Source of the DNA: Gemmatimonadales bacterium UBA7835
GTDB taxonomy: Bacteria; Gemmatimonadota; Gemmatimonadetes; Longimicrobiales; Gaopeijiaceae
Assembly: GCA_002500925.1 (NCBI GenBank)
Contig: DLTN01000075.1
Span: forward strand, 1-9,412
DNA: 9,412 nt
Reading direction: 5' to 3'
How positions within the stretch are numbered: position 1 is the first letter of the stretch; each line of letters begins with the position of its first letter. The position numbers and the translations under genes were made by a program. The notes beneath the pieces are model-generated. The model worked only from the letters and a program-made list of their open reading frames with translations, searched no databases and was not told where the DNA came from. This document shows positions 1-7,443 of the stretch, one piece after another.

Positions 1-47
1 CTCACGCAGCCCGGCGTCTAAAATCCGCCAAAGCTCTGAGGGCCCTA

Positions 48-65
48 TGCGTGAAATTTCACGCA
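48..65. promoter_or_regulatory. 18-base perfect palindrome, candidate operator
   Basis: TGCGTGAAATTTCACGCA is a perfect inverted repeat with no spacer, in non-coding DNA beyond the operon end. Its half-site TCACGCA occurs again at 2-8. The symmetry and size fit a dimeric repressor or activator site. It would serve a gene left of the window, if one starts there on the minus strand. It has no U-run on either strand, so a terminator is less likely. No regulator family can be named from it. Confidence 0.4.
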
Positions 66-113
66 AGGTCTACACTTAGGATCAGGAGCATCCATAGGCG
101 TCTCACAAGAAAC

Positions 114-139
114 GATGGCCCAAAGACAATTGGACCATC
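114..139 (-). terminator. Candidate intrinsic terminator after the operon
   Basis: In the minus-strand transcript GATGGTCCAA and TTGGGCCATC form a 10-base-pair stem with one G-U pair and a 6-base loop (TTGTCT), starting 14 bases past the stop of the transporter gene. The bases that follow are GTTTCTTGTG, which is only moderately U-rich. Position and stem are right for a terminator; the tail is weak, so it may work inefficiently or be a 3'-end stabilising hairpin. Confidence 0.5.
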
Positions 140-153
140 ACAAAACTTGAACC

Positions 154-2493
154 TTATTTTGGATCCCTAGCAATTAACGATCGTCCGGCTGGATGGCGTG
201 CAACAAGTCGGAGTATTGCTGGGAATCCAATTAGGTCGGCGAGGAGAGCAAGCACGGCCGCGGAAGCGGTGAGGAACCCGATCAGGAATAGAGCCTGGAA
301 GCGCGAGAACATTAGAGAACTGAAGCCAGCAACAACGACTACCGTAACGAGTACGAGAGCCGGGCCTACCTCTCGTATCGTCTGGACTAGGACAGCGCGG
401 ACTTGATCTGAGGACCTTAGGTTTCGAGCAAGGGCTCCAAGGAAGTGGATGGTATCGTCGGCGACGATTCCAAAAGCGATCGCAAAGACAATGACGTTAG
501 AAGGTTTCAGATCGAATCCTCCGAGGCCCATCAGCCCCAGAAGAAGAACCAGCGGAATTAGGTTGGGGACGACGGCTAGCAATCCAAGCGACACTGACCG
601 AAACATCCATGACAGTGCGAGCCACACCAGTACAATAGAAAAAACGATACCGGGGAGGAAACTGGAAAGAAGTTGCTCCCAGAGAACCGTCGTCAACTTT
701 ACTGTCCCGGTAGCTGTGGCCTGGCCAGTTGGTGGCGGATGACTCTGCAGTCGTTCCTCGACGCGAGCTGTGAGAGGTGAGAGCACCGGGGAACCTTGAT
801 CTTGAACTAGAACAATTACCTGACCCACACCTTCGTCGGGAAGATAAACGTCCCGAAGCACATGGTCGTCCTCAAGCTCAACCAACGAAAGCAAATCGTC
901 GATATCCTGTTCAGTTCTGACTTCAGTGCGATTGATCTCTTCAACAGGATCGGCCCACCCAGACTGAGTGCCATAGGCCTCTCCCAGTTCACTCATTACC
1001 TGAGGCAGGCCGATCGATCCTAGTACTGCCGGATCCTGTTCTACGAAAACTTGAAACTCCTCGATCCATTTCAACATCTCGGGCGAGTGTCCCTGGTGAC
1101 CCTCCTGTTCGAGGTAAACGTTGATTTGAAAAAGCCCAAAGCCTTCGCCTTCGATCCAACGCAACTCTTCTAGAATGTTATCGCTCTCTTTTAAATCATC
1201 GATAATGTAGGCCTCTACACGAAGTTGGCTCCCAACAGTGAGACCGACTGCCAAAAGGAACCCGAACGCTGCGATCGGCCACATCTCGGGGAGCCGCAAC
1301 AGTGATTCAATCCTCTTGAGTATCCCCCGCCATAGACGCTCACCCCACTCTTTGTAGGGACCAAGATCTTTGCTACACGCAAGCAAAGCCGGGAGGAGTG
1401 TTAATGTCACTAGGTAAGCAACGATTACTGATAATGCCGAAATGACTCCGAACTCGCCGATGAGATGATTGCGAGTAGCAATAAGGCCCAGAAATCCCAG
1501 GGCAGTCGTCAGGGACGTAAAGAAGCAGGAGCGAGAAAGGCTTGTGAACGTGTGCACTACGGCTTCATTGATCGCCCGGCCATTTCGCCACGATTCACGT
1601 GCACTAACGACGAGGTGAGTAGCATCCGATAAGGCGACCACCAGGATCACTATAGGAACCACGCTGGTGAGCACAGAAATGCTTTGTCCAGCGTACCCCA
1701 TGAGACCGAGAGTCAGGACGATCGCCGGCGCTACGCCAACGAAGCATAGGGCTGCAATAGAGAGTCTTCGGAAGTACAGCCAAAGTATGATAAAAGAGAT
1801 AATGACGCCGATTCCAAGAAGCTTCGTCATGTCGGTCTCAAGTGCTAACGGAATCGTCGCACGTAAGACGGGTAAGCCGCTTAGCACTATACGACCAGAC
1901 GTTTCATACAAATCAGCGATTGTCCCCTGGAGAGCGGCAGTCACCTGCCTGCGGCGGACATCATTATTTTGGTCCGGTGCCAAAAACCCGTGTACTCCGA
2001 AGACCGAGAGGTCTTGATTCCAGAGTGTGCCCACGAGAAGTGGGTGCTGGCTCCTCGGCTCCACAATGGCTTGCAGCGTGGAATCTGAAATCTCACTCTG
2101 GTTCTCAAGGCGAACGACCTCCACAGTGCGTTCACCATCAATGATGACTTCTTCGGTGAAGTCTATTGCTCCGATCCATCTCACTGACTCAAGCCCCGCG
2201 TTCCCGAAAGCATCCGCGAGTTCACGAAGTGTCTCGTAATCACTGGCATTAAAAGGACCTGTGATCTCCAGAAATGCCGACACTTGAAGATCTTCACGCG
2301 GGAAGTGTTCCTTGTATTGCTCGAAGACCTCTTGAGCATCTCCGTCGAATACCAAGAACTGCTCGGCTGAATAGTCGACTCGTACTGCCCTAGCCCCCAG
2401 AAGTCCTGTTATGAAAAGGCCCGCATGCAGTATGATTACGGCTAATCGGTGTTTTACCAGGAACCGGAAAAAATTCTCGATATGCAGACTCAC
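154..2493 (-). CDS. RND/MMPL-family 12-TM exporter
   Basis: A 779-residue inner-membrane transporter with the duplicated RND layout. TM1 is at about 16-37, a large extracytoplasmic loop at 38-222, and TM2-6 at about 224-371. TM7 is at about 404-422, a second large loop at 423-608, and TM8-12 at about 609-757. The intramembrane acidic motifs of the predicted-exporter (MMPL/SSD) subgroup are present in both halves: VALSDATHLV around Asp290 in TM4, and GIVADDTIHFL with Asp679-Asp680 in TM10. The length is far below the 1,000-plus residues of multidrug HAE1-type RND pumps. It is close to lipid-handling members such as MmpL and HpnN, which move mycolyl lipids and hopanoids. Proton-driven export of the operon's lipid product is the natural inference. 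The start is GTG at 2493, 25 bases after the lipid-kinase stop, with a weak AGGAT upstream. No earlier start seems available. It is the last gene of the operon. Confidence 0.88.
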   Translation of the reverse strand: MSLHIENFFRFLVKHRLAVIILHAGLFITGLLGARAVRVDYSAEQFLVFDGDAQEVFEQYKEHFPREDLQVSAFLEITGPFNASDYETLRELADAFGNAGLESVRWIGAIDFTEEVIIDGERTVEVVRLENQSEISDSTLQAIVEPRSQHPLLVGTLWNQDLSVFGVHGFLAPDQNNDVRRRQVTAALQGTIADLYETSGRIVLSGLPVLRATIPLALETDMTKLLGIGVIISFIILWLYFRRLSIAALCFVGVAPAIVLTLGLMGYAGQSISVLTSVVPIVILVVALSDATHLVVSARESWRNGRAINEAVVHTFTSLSRSCFFTSLTTALGFLGLIATRNHLIGEFGVISALSVIVAYLVTLTLLPALLACSKDLGPYKEWGERLWRGILKRIESLLRLPEMWPIAAFGFLLAVGLTVGSQLRVEAYIIDDLKESDNILEELRWIEGEGFGLFQINVYLEQEGHQGHSPEMLKWIEEFQVFVEQDPAVLGSIGLPQVMSELGEAYGTQSGWADPVEEINRTEVRTEQDIDDLLSLVELEDDHVLRDVYLPDEGVGQVIVLVQDQGSPVLSPLTARVEERLQSHPPPTGQATATGTVKLTTVLWEQLLSSFLPGIVFSIVLVWLALSWMFRSVSLGLLAVVPNLIPLVLLLGLMGLGGFDLKPSNVIVFAIAFGIVADDTIHFLGALARNLRSSDQVRAVLVQTIREVGPALVLVTVVVVAGFSSLMFSRFQALFLIGFLTASAAVLALLADLIGFPAILRLVARHPAGRSLIARDPK

Positions 2494-2518
2494 GATAACG
2501 CATCCTGGTAATGAAGAA

Positions 2519-3895
2519 TCATCCTCCCCCCAAGATCAGGAAGTGCACGGGTAAAACGACCAAGATCGCCAAAGCGAGGCACGCCGGCTGAAGCCTCATG
2601 TTCCAAGGCGTTCGCGCAGGCCACCCCTGTAACTTCCTCATGAGCCAGTAGAAGAGCGTCGCGAAACCCGCTATACAAGCTGAAGTGAATAGGGATTGAG
2701 GCCCTATACCTCCTGTGGCCCTGAGTCCCACGGGTCCTACCAGAACCATGGCTAAGACAAATAGTCCGAGCGTAACTGGGACCGATGTCGGCTCTCTGCT
2801 TCCAGACTGAAATGGCCTCAATTGTGTGACCAACATCATCGTCAGTTGTCCAACTACAAGACCCACGAACGGAGCACGCAACGCATCACCGCTCAAAAGC
2901 CATTCGGGACCCGACATGACTCGCGGTATTACATCGTGAACCACAAGGGCAACCATCATCACGATAACAGCGTATAAGGTTGCGAGCACTTGGTGTTGGG
3001 CATCGTGACGATTCACTCTTTCCCTGAGGAGATATCGCACCACTACCAGGGTGATTAGGGCAATCGCAGGTGCAGCAAGCCACCCTGCCCCGCCAAACAG
3101 GTACACGGCGTAAAAAAAGAGCGTTGCTGTCATAACTCCGCTGGTGCGGAGAAGGCTTGAGGCAAACCCGAACAGGGTCACTAGCACCAAGATGGCGAGC
3201 AACGTGAACAGGTGTGTGTTGATGACATCAAGATTCTCTGTTGTGAACCGAACCAGAAAATAGAACGTCGCCATCGGCACGATTACGTTGTCGGAGCCGC
3301 GCAGGCTCACCCCTTCCAGAAGAGTCACAATCAGGGAAATAAGTACGGCCAACATTGTGCATACCACCCGATCAAGCTCGGTCATAAGCAGGAGGGGTAG
3401 GTGCACGACCAGGAACGTTATTACGAAGAACGACATCGATCCTTCCAGAGAACGCTGACCCTCTTCGACCGAATACGTCGTCCTTCCATAAGCAACACCT
3501 AGGACAGCGGCAGCCGCGTCCGATACGATCAGTGTCAGAGCAGCTACCACATAGAACACCGGGTTGCCATAGGCCAACACAAATAGGAGACCTACTGCAA
3601 GAGGATAAAAAAGTCCGCCCTCTGTCTTCCTGGCTACCCCGTGGACACTCTTGAGAAGGCCGACTCTCCCAGTACCCCAAATCAAGAGTCCAAATACCGA
3701 AACTAGACCGATCACAGTCCACCGATTAGCGAAGATCCAGGGGAAACACAGAACTAAAAGCCCTCCCGCAAAATGCACCGACTTCCGGCTCATTTCCGCT
3801 GATGGCTTCCCTGACCTTTGCCACAATTCTGCAAGACCGAAGATCAGGAGAAAGCCCGCTCCGACGAGAGCAACTCGAGTCAATTCACTCCACAT
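2519..3895 (-). CDS. Phytol/dolichol-kinase-family integral membrane protein with C-terminal membrane extension
   Basis: A 458-residue polytopic membrane protein. Residues 1 to about 220 belong to the CTP-dependent phytol/dolichol kinase group (VTE5, SEC59; related to CDP-diglyceride synthetases). The N-terminal signature is RKSVHFAGG (37-45), followed by SDAAAAVLGVAYG (125-137) with RSLEGSMSFF (148-157), and LLEGVSLRGSDNVIVPM (192-208). About five or six hydrophobic segments lie in this part. Residues about 225-458 add a second membrane region (around 226-245, 253-295, 303-320, 341-357, 373-391, 402-418, 437-455), which typical 200-300-residue family members lack. Its first part (TSGVMTATLFFYAVYLFGGAGWL) faintly resembles DUF92/VTE6 proteins, known as phytyl-phosphate kinases; this is uncertain. 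I chose ATG 3895 over a longer reading from 4090, because the added 65 residues are not hydrophobic, overlap the upstream gene in another frame, and the ATG has GAGGTG four bases before it. Confidence 0.82.
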   Translation of the reverse strand: MWSELTRVALVGAGFLLIFGLAELWQRSGKPSAEMSRKSVHFAGGLLVLCFPWIFANRWTVIGLVSVFGLLIWGTGRVGLLKSVHGVARKTEGGLFYPLAVGLLFVLAYGNPVFYVVAALTLIVSDAAAAVLGVAYGRTTYSVEEGQRSLEGSMSFFVITFLVVHLPLLLMTELDRVVCTMLAVLISLIVTLLEGVSLRGSDNVIVPMATFYFLVRFTTENLDVINTHLFTLLAILVLVTLFGFASSLLRTSGVMTATLFFYAVYLFGGAGWLAAPAIALITLVVVRYLLRERVNRHDAQHQVLATLYAVIVMMVALVVHDVIPRVMSGPEWLLSGDALRAPFVGLVVGQLTMMLVTQLRPFQSGSREPTSVPVTLGLFVLAMVLVGPVGLRATGGIGPQSLFTSACIAGFATLFYWLMRKLQGWPARTPWNMRLQPACLALAILVVLPVHFLILGGG

Positions 3896-5006
3896 CAAGC
3901 ACCTCGTCGATGTTGAATGACTGGTAGAACCACGAGAGATCCTGAGCATGTAACCTCTCGGACAGCTCTGGCAGTGGCTCAACTCGGTCACGCAATGGCC
4001 CCGGAGCGGAACGGGGCGCAAAAAGGTTCCAGTAGGCCATGCGTGCACCGGGTGCCGCAATACCCAAAAGAGCCCTGTAGACCCGCTCATGTTCGACCGG
4101 GCTCATATATTCGAAGATATCTGAAAGGTTGAACCCGTCGAATGGTCCCTCAGCGTCCTCCGCGGAACCGAGCACCACTCGGATACGGGAGAGCCTCTCA
4201 CGGATGATCCCCCGGAACTCAGGGCGCAAGTAGCGTGGAAGTGCATCCACCCTATAGTTCCCTGTCATGATATATGCGAGATATGGATTGGCGTGCGTGG
4301 GTAACTCACTGCATGCATATCGTGTTCGAGAGAGAATTCTGCTAGCGACAGGCCCATCGACATGCTCGAAGAACGCCGGATCACGACCGAGCCGACCCAT
4401 AACGAATCGACTGAAAAAGATTCTGATAAGAAGCCGCCAGCGCCAAGTATCCCAGACGTCGCTATAGAAACGTTTTCTCTCACCCAGAGAGCGCGTCTGA
4501 AGTAGGCCCTCTACACGGTGCTCCGGGTGTATCAGTGGCAGTAATCGTCGGCGGAATGTGGAGAAGTATGCTTCGAACTTGCCAGCATGAATTACTCCAC
4601 CACGCACAAGCTCAAGATTTGCGTCCCAAAACACGCACGCATCATCGGGCATTAGGGGTCTAAGGCGTCGATAAGTCTCCTCTCTCGTGGCCGAAGGAGT
4701 CACGCCGAGGAAGGCCAAGAGCGCTTCATCATCGAGCTTCGTGAACGCCGCCACTCGGATCATTACGCAGGCTAGCTGGGCTGGGCTCAGGTCGACGGCA
4801 ACAACTTCGGCTGGATCCAACGTTAACAAGGCTAATGCGTTGTCCCCAGAAGAGGCGATGCTGAGTAGCCGTCCCCCTTTCGCAACCGGAGCTAGGGATT
4901 CACACAAGATGTCTGCATCTTCCCAAACACTCCCGTAGCGGATGGCATCAAAGGTCGCCCGCTCCTCAATGGGCCGATCAGTCTCTACTAGAATCTCTTT
5001 CTTCAT
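3885..5006 (-). CDS. BtaA-like (DUF3419) SAM-dependent 3-amino-3-carboxypropyl transferase
   Basis: A 373-residue protein of the BtaA/DUF3419 family. BtaA moves the 3-amino-3-carboxypropyl group of S-adenosylmethionine to the free hydroxyl of diacylglycerol, giving the homoserine ether that BtaB methylates to the betaine lipid DGTS. Family signs are RYGSVWEDADIL (23-34), SAM motif I LLSIASSGDNALAL (47-60), the acidic strand end VVAVDLSPAQL (68-78), a central basic and aromatic region (FRRRLLPLIHPEHRVEGLL, then FYSDVWDTWRWRLL), THANPYLAYIMTGNY (237-251) and FNLSDIFEYMSP (292-303). No signal peptide or clear TM segment is seen. It begins 13 bases after the HMG-CoA reductase gene behind a weak purine run (AGAGAG), and its end overlaps the next start by 11 bases. 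No BtaB-like methyltransferase is in the window. The acceptor need not be diacylglycerol. In this context an isoprenoid or other lipid alcohol is possible, which is inference. Confidence 0.88.
   Translation of the reverse strand: MKKEILVETDRPIEERATFDAIRYGSVWEDADILCESLAPVAKGGRLLSIASSGDNALALLTLDPAEVVAVDLSPAQLACVMIRVAAFTKLDDEALLAFLGVTPSATREETYRRLRPLMPDDACVFWDANLELVRGGVIHAGKFEAYFSTFRRRLLPLIHPEHRVEGLLQTRSLGERKRFYSDVWDTWRWRLLIRIFFSRFVMGRLGRDPAFFEHVDGPVASRILSRTRYACSELPTHANPYLAYIMTGNYRVDALPRYLRPEFRGIIRERLSRIRVVLGSAEDAEGPFDGFNLSDIFEYMSPVEHERVYRALLGIAAPGARMAYWNLFAPRSAPGPLRDRVEPLPELSERLHAQDLSWFYQSFNIDEVLDVE
3900..3905 (-). promoter_or_regulatory. Ribosome binding site deciding the start of the lipid-kinase gene
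   Basis: GAGGTG on the minus strand, four bases before ATG at 3895 and inside the last codons of the BtaA-like gene. The start overlaps the upstream stop by 11 bases, which points to coupled translation and argues against the longer open frame that starts at 4090. Confidence 0.6.
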
Positions 5007-5019
5007 CTTGGCTCTCTGC

Positions 5020-6309
5020 TCATTCCACTTTCTGCCAGGGACGTCCTAGAGCCTGATGCGCCTGAGCAAACTCTCCCGTGCACATCGCGGCGATGATAGA
5101 AATTTCTCCGGCCAAAGCGAGTCCTGCCGCGATTTCAGCAAACTTTGCCGCTCGGCCATCTCCCAAGCAGCCTAAAATCCGGAGTGACTCAGTCGCTGTT
5201 GGTAGCCGAGTACCACCTCCTACCGTACCGAGAATAAGGTTGGGAAGAGTCACACATACATAGAGGTCACCCTGTTCAGTCATCTCCATACGGTGCAACG
5301 CCGTACTCGCCTCGCTGACACAAGCGACGTCCTGCCCACATGCCAGAAATAGTGCTGCGACCGCGTTTGCCACATGACCGCTAACACCAATCGAACCTGT
5401 CTGGATACCCCCCACTAAACTCATGCGCCAGACTTCACTAATCCTTTCCGGTGTAGTCCTGAGGTGTTCTTCCACCAGCGATCGAGACAGCTTCACTTCG
5501 GCTGTGGTGTTTCGGCCTCGGGTATCAAGAAAGCTTAGCGAGGTACCTTTCTTGTCCCCCGACATGTTCGACTCGACGACCCAGTGCCTTGGCGTCACAG
5601 GTGTGCGCTGGAGCAGATCCTCACACACAGCTGCTGCAGCAAAGGTCACCATGTTCTGTCCAGCAGCATCGCCGGGGTAGAAGTCAAGAATCAGGTAGAC
5701 AAAATTCGCCTGAGGCTGCACTCGCATGTTTACGAGGCGGCCGTGACGAGTACGCCTCTCGGCGACATCCCGTATGTGATCAAACTCGCCCACTGCCCAA
5801 GCTGCGAACTGAATTGCTTCCGCCATCGTGTCGAATGCAAATCCAGGTGCTCGCTGCACCTGCTCCACTGTGGTAAGGCATGATGCGCCGCCCGCTAGCG
5901 TCACGACCTTTGCTCCACGGGAGTAACTGGCGACCAGTGCTCCCTCCGATGTCGCTAGCGGTACATAGAAATCTCCCTGGGCATGCAGGCCATTGATACG
6001 CAGTGGACCTACAATGCCTGTAGGTATGCAAGTCATTCCAATCATGTTCTCAATGTTACCTGCTAGGTCCTCTGCGCTTGGCTGTGGAGCTTTGCCTGAT
6101 AGGTGTGGCAGAGGTCCGGCTAACTCCTCGAGGAACTGCACCCTCTTCTGCACAGCGTCATCGCTGGCCTCCCCTCGAGCAGGTACAGGCGGTGGGACCG
6201 GCCGCTCATCATGGAAGGTCGGTGCAAGTGCCTCATTGAGGTCAGCGATATCCGCGCCCTTACTTAGGCGACGCGCAATCTCTGCAGCGAGGTTATACGG
6301 GACAGGCAT
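5020..6309 (-). CDS. Hydroxymethylglutaryl-CoA reductase, class I-type, soluble
   Basis: Reduces HMG-CoA to mevalonate with two NAD(P)H, the committing step of the mevalonate route to isoprenoids. The 429 residues cover the catalytic domain with no membrane anchor. Class I-like features are ENMIGMTCIPTGIVGP (87-102), ATSEGALVAS (119-128) with Glu122, the cofactor loop GDAAGQNM (213-220), SGDKKG (250-255) with Lys253, ACGQD (323-327) with Asp327, GTVGGGTRLP (361-370), and catalytic His418 in FAQAHQA near the C-terminus. All four catalytic residues (Glu, Lys, Asp, His) are present, so the enzyme should be active. Residues 1-75 form a variable lead-in with a proline-rich stretch near 37-44. An in-frame TAG lies just upstream, so ATG at 6309 is the earliest start. 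No Shine-Dalgarno is visible in the 33-base gap after the GNAT gene. No other mevalonate gene is in the window. The gene is also called mvaA or hmgA. Confidence 0.96.
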   Translation of the reverse strand: MPVPYNLAAEIARRLSKGADIADLNEALAPTFHDERPVPPPVPARGEASDDAVQKRVQFLEELAGPLPHLSGKAPQPSAEDLAGNIENMIGMTCIPTGIVGPLRINGLHAQGDFYVPLATSEGALVASYSRGAKVVTLAGGASCLTTVEQVQRAPGFAFDTMAEAIQFAAWAVGEFDHIRDVAERRTRHGRLVNMRVQPQANFVYLILDFYPGDAAGQNMVTFAAAAVCEDLLQRTPVTPRHWVVESNMSGDKKGTSLSFLDTRGRNTTAEVKLSRSLVEEHLRTTPERISEVWRMSLVGGIQTGSIGVSGHVANAVAALFLACGQDVACVSEASTALHRMEMTEQGDLYVCVTLPNLILGTVGGGTRLPTATESLRILGCLGDGRAAKFAEIAAGLALAGEISIIAAMCTGEFAQAHQALGRPWQKVE

Positions 6310-6342
6310 GATCTACGGGGGTTGGGGTTTTGAGAGAGCTTC

Positions 6343-7443
6343 TCATGACTGTGATGCTTGAGATGGCACGCGCCTTCGCAGCAGCTCGTAACGCCGGGTC
6401 CATGTCTCGACGCCGGGCATATTTCTTGGGTCCAACATTAAACGACTGACGTTATCCTCACGCACAAGCGCGGTGATAAAACGACGAAAGCCCGCTTCTC
6501 CGGCCTCACGGTACGCTGCATATGTTAGGGCCGTCCCGAGCCTTCTACCCCTGAGATCGGGCGCGACCGCTATAGTTTTCATGACGAGCCAACCTCTATC
6601 CGGGAATGTGAACAGGAAACCGACAAGCCGGTCTGCTTGGTCTCGCGCAAGGAATGTGAAATGCTCTGGCACAGCAGTTAGCGCGCTTTCATAAAGAGCC
6701 CTGAACGCTTGGAGTGGAATGGGCTCGAACAGGAGATTGTCCGCAAACGCCTTCAGGCAAAGCGCATGCAATTCGGGTAACACGGCCTTCACTCTCTCTG
6801 ATGTAAGTCGCTCAATCCGAAGGCCCTCTGCAATGGCGGTCTCGTAACCTGATCGCGTGCGTTTGAGTAGGTCACTAAAAGTGAAGTCGCCGGTATCGTT
6901 AATCTCCAATCCGACAGTCTCGAACGAGGCTTCTAAAACGAAACCGTGATCGTTGAAATGCCGTTGATGTTCTTGGGAAGCCAAAGGCTCCCAGCTGAAT
7001 GGATCCGGCTCAAACACTCCTTCCTTAGGGGAGAGCATCGCTCGGTATTCAAACCAAGTGTTTACATCGACCGGAGCGAAGAGCTCTTCGAGGTCATGAG
7101 CTGTCGCCCATTCCATGGCAGCTTCGATAATTAACTCTGCTGCGTAACCAGCACCCTGTTGCGGTGCTGCGTCGTAAAGGCCTATCACCCCGGAGCGTTT
7201 CCTCACCGACCCCTGGAAGACACCTGCCCTTGCCAGAACACCATCAGGTCCTTTAACAACGAACAATCCTGCCGGTCGACTGAGTCCGATGCTAAGCACC
7301 AAAGATAGGTAGCTGGTTGACCGGAAGGAGCCTTCTGGCCAATTAGCCTGAAGTTCGATGCCGGCTGACTTAAATCGCTCAACAAACTCATCAGGTGCCG
7401 GATCTTGCTGGGTGGAATAGCAGCTAAACAAAGACAGGTTCAA
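6343..7443 (-). CDS. Two-domain GNAT-family acyltransferase (TTG start)
   Basis: A 366-residue cytoplasmic protein of the GNAT fold. The C-terminal domain (about 205-355) has a clear acetyl-CoA-binding motif A, TIAVAPDLRGRRLGTAL at 290-306, preceded by strands ending in GFLFTFPDRGWLVMK. The N-terminal half (about 60-180) looks like a degenerate second GNAT domain of the kind found in tandem GNAT proteins: GLYDAAPQQGAGYAAELIIEA, then VDVNTWFEYR and FNDHGFVLEASFETVGLEI. The start is TTG at 7443, since the first ATG in frame lies past residue 100 and a strong ribosome site precedes the TTG. The start overlaps the dikinase stop as TTGA, so translation is probably coupled. Donor and acceptor cannot be read from the sequence. 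In this context it may acylate an amine on a lipid precursor, which is inference. The short tail RRRVPSQASQS is not conserved-looking. Confidence 0.85.
   Translation of the reverse strand: MNLSLFSCYSTQQDPAPDEFVERFKSAGIELQANWPEGSFRSTSYLSLVLSIGLSRPAGLFVVKGPDGVLARAGVFQGSVRKRSGVIGLYDAAPQQGAGYAAELIIEAAMEWATAHDLEELFAPVDVNTWFEYRAMLSPKEGVFEPDPFSWEPLASQEHQRHFNDHGFVLEASFETVGLEINDTGDFTFSDLLKRTRSGYETAIAEGLRIERLTSERVKAVLPELHALCLKAFADNLLFEPIPLQAFRALYESALTAVPEHFTFLARDQADRLVGFLFTFPDRGWLVMKTIAVAPDLRGRRLGTALTYAAYREAGEAGFRRFITALVREDNVSRLMLDPRNMPGVETWTRRYELLRRRVPSQASQS

Larger units (their letters stand above)
1..153. other. Non-coding end region
   Basis: No convincing reading frame or RNA gene is visible in this stretch after the last operon gene. 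It holds the hairpin at 114-139 and the palindrome at 48-65, and nothing else I can support. The next gene must lie left of the window. Confidence 0.6.

Noticed and set aside
1667..2144. Overlapping plus-strand open frames of 116 and 100 codons
   Set aside because: They mirror the MMPL transporter gene, whose membrane segments and Asp motifs fix the coding frame on the other strand.
3896..4090. A 65-codon N-terminal extension of the lipid-kinase gene
   Set aside because: It lies wholly over the BtaA-like coding region in another frame, reads as low-quality sequence rich in Ser, Arg, His and Cys, and the internal ATG at 3895 has its own ribosome site and begins the expected membrane segment.
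5993..6361. A 122-codon plus-strand open frame
   Set aside because: It is antisense to the start of HMG-CoA reductase, whose motifs establish the true coding strand, and it has no recognisable domain.
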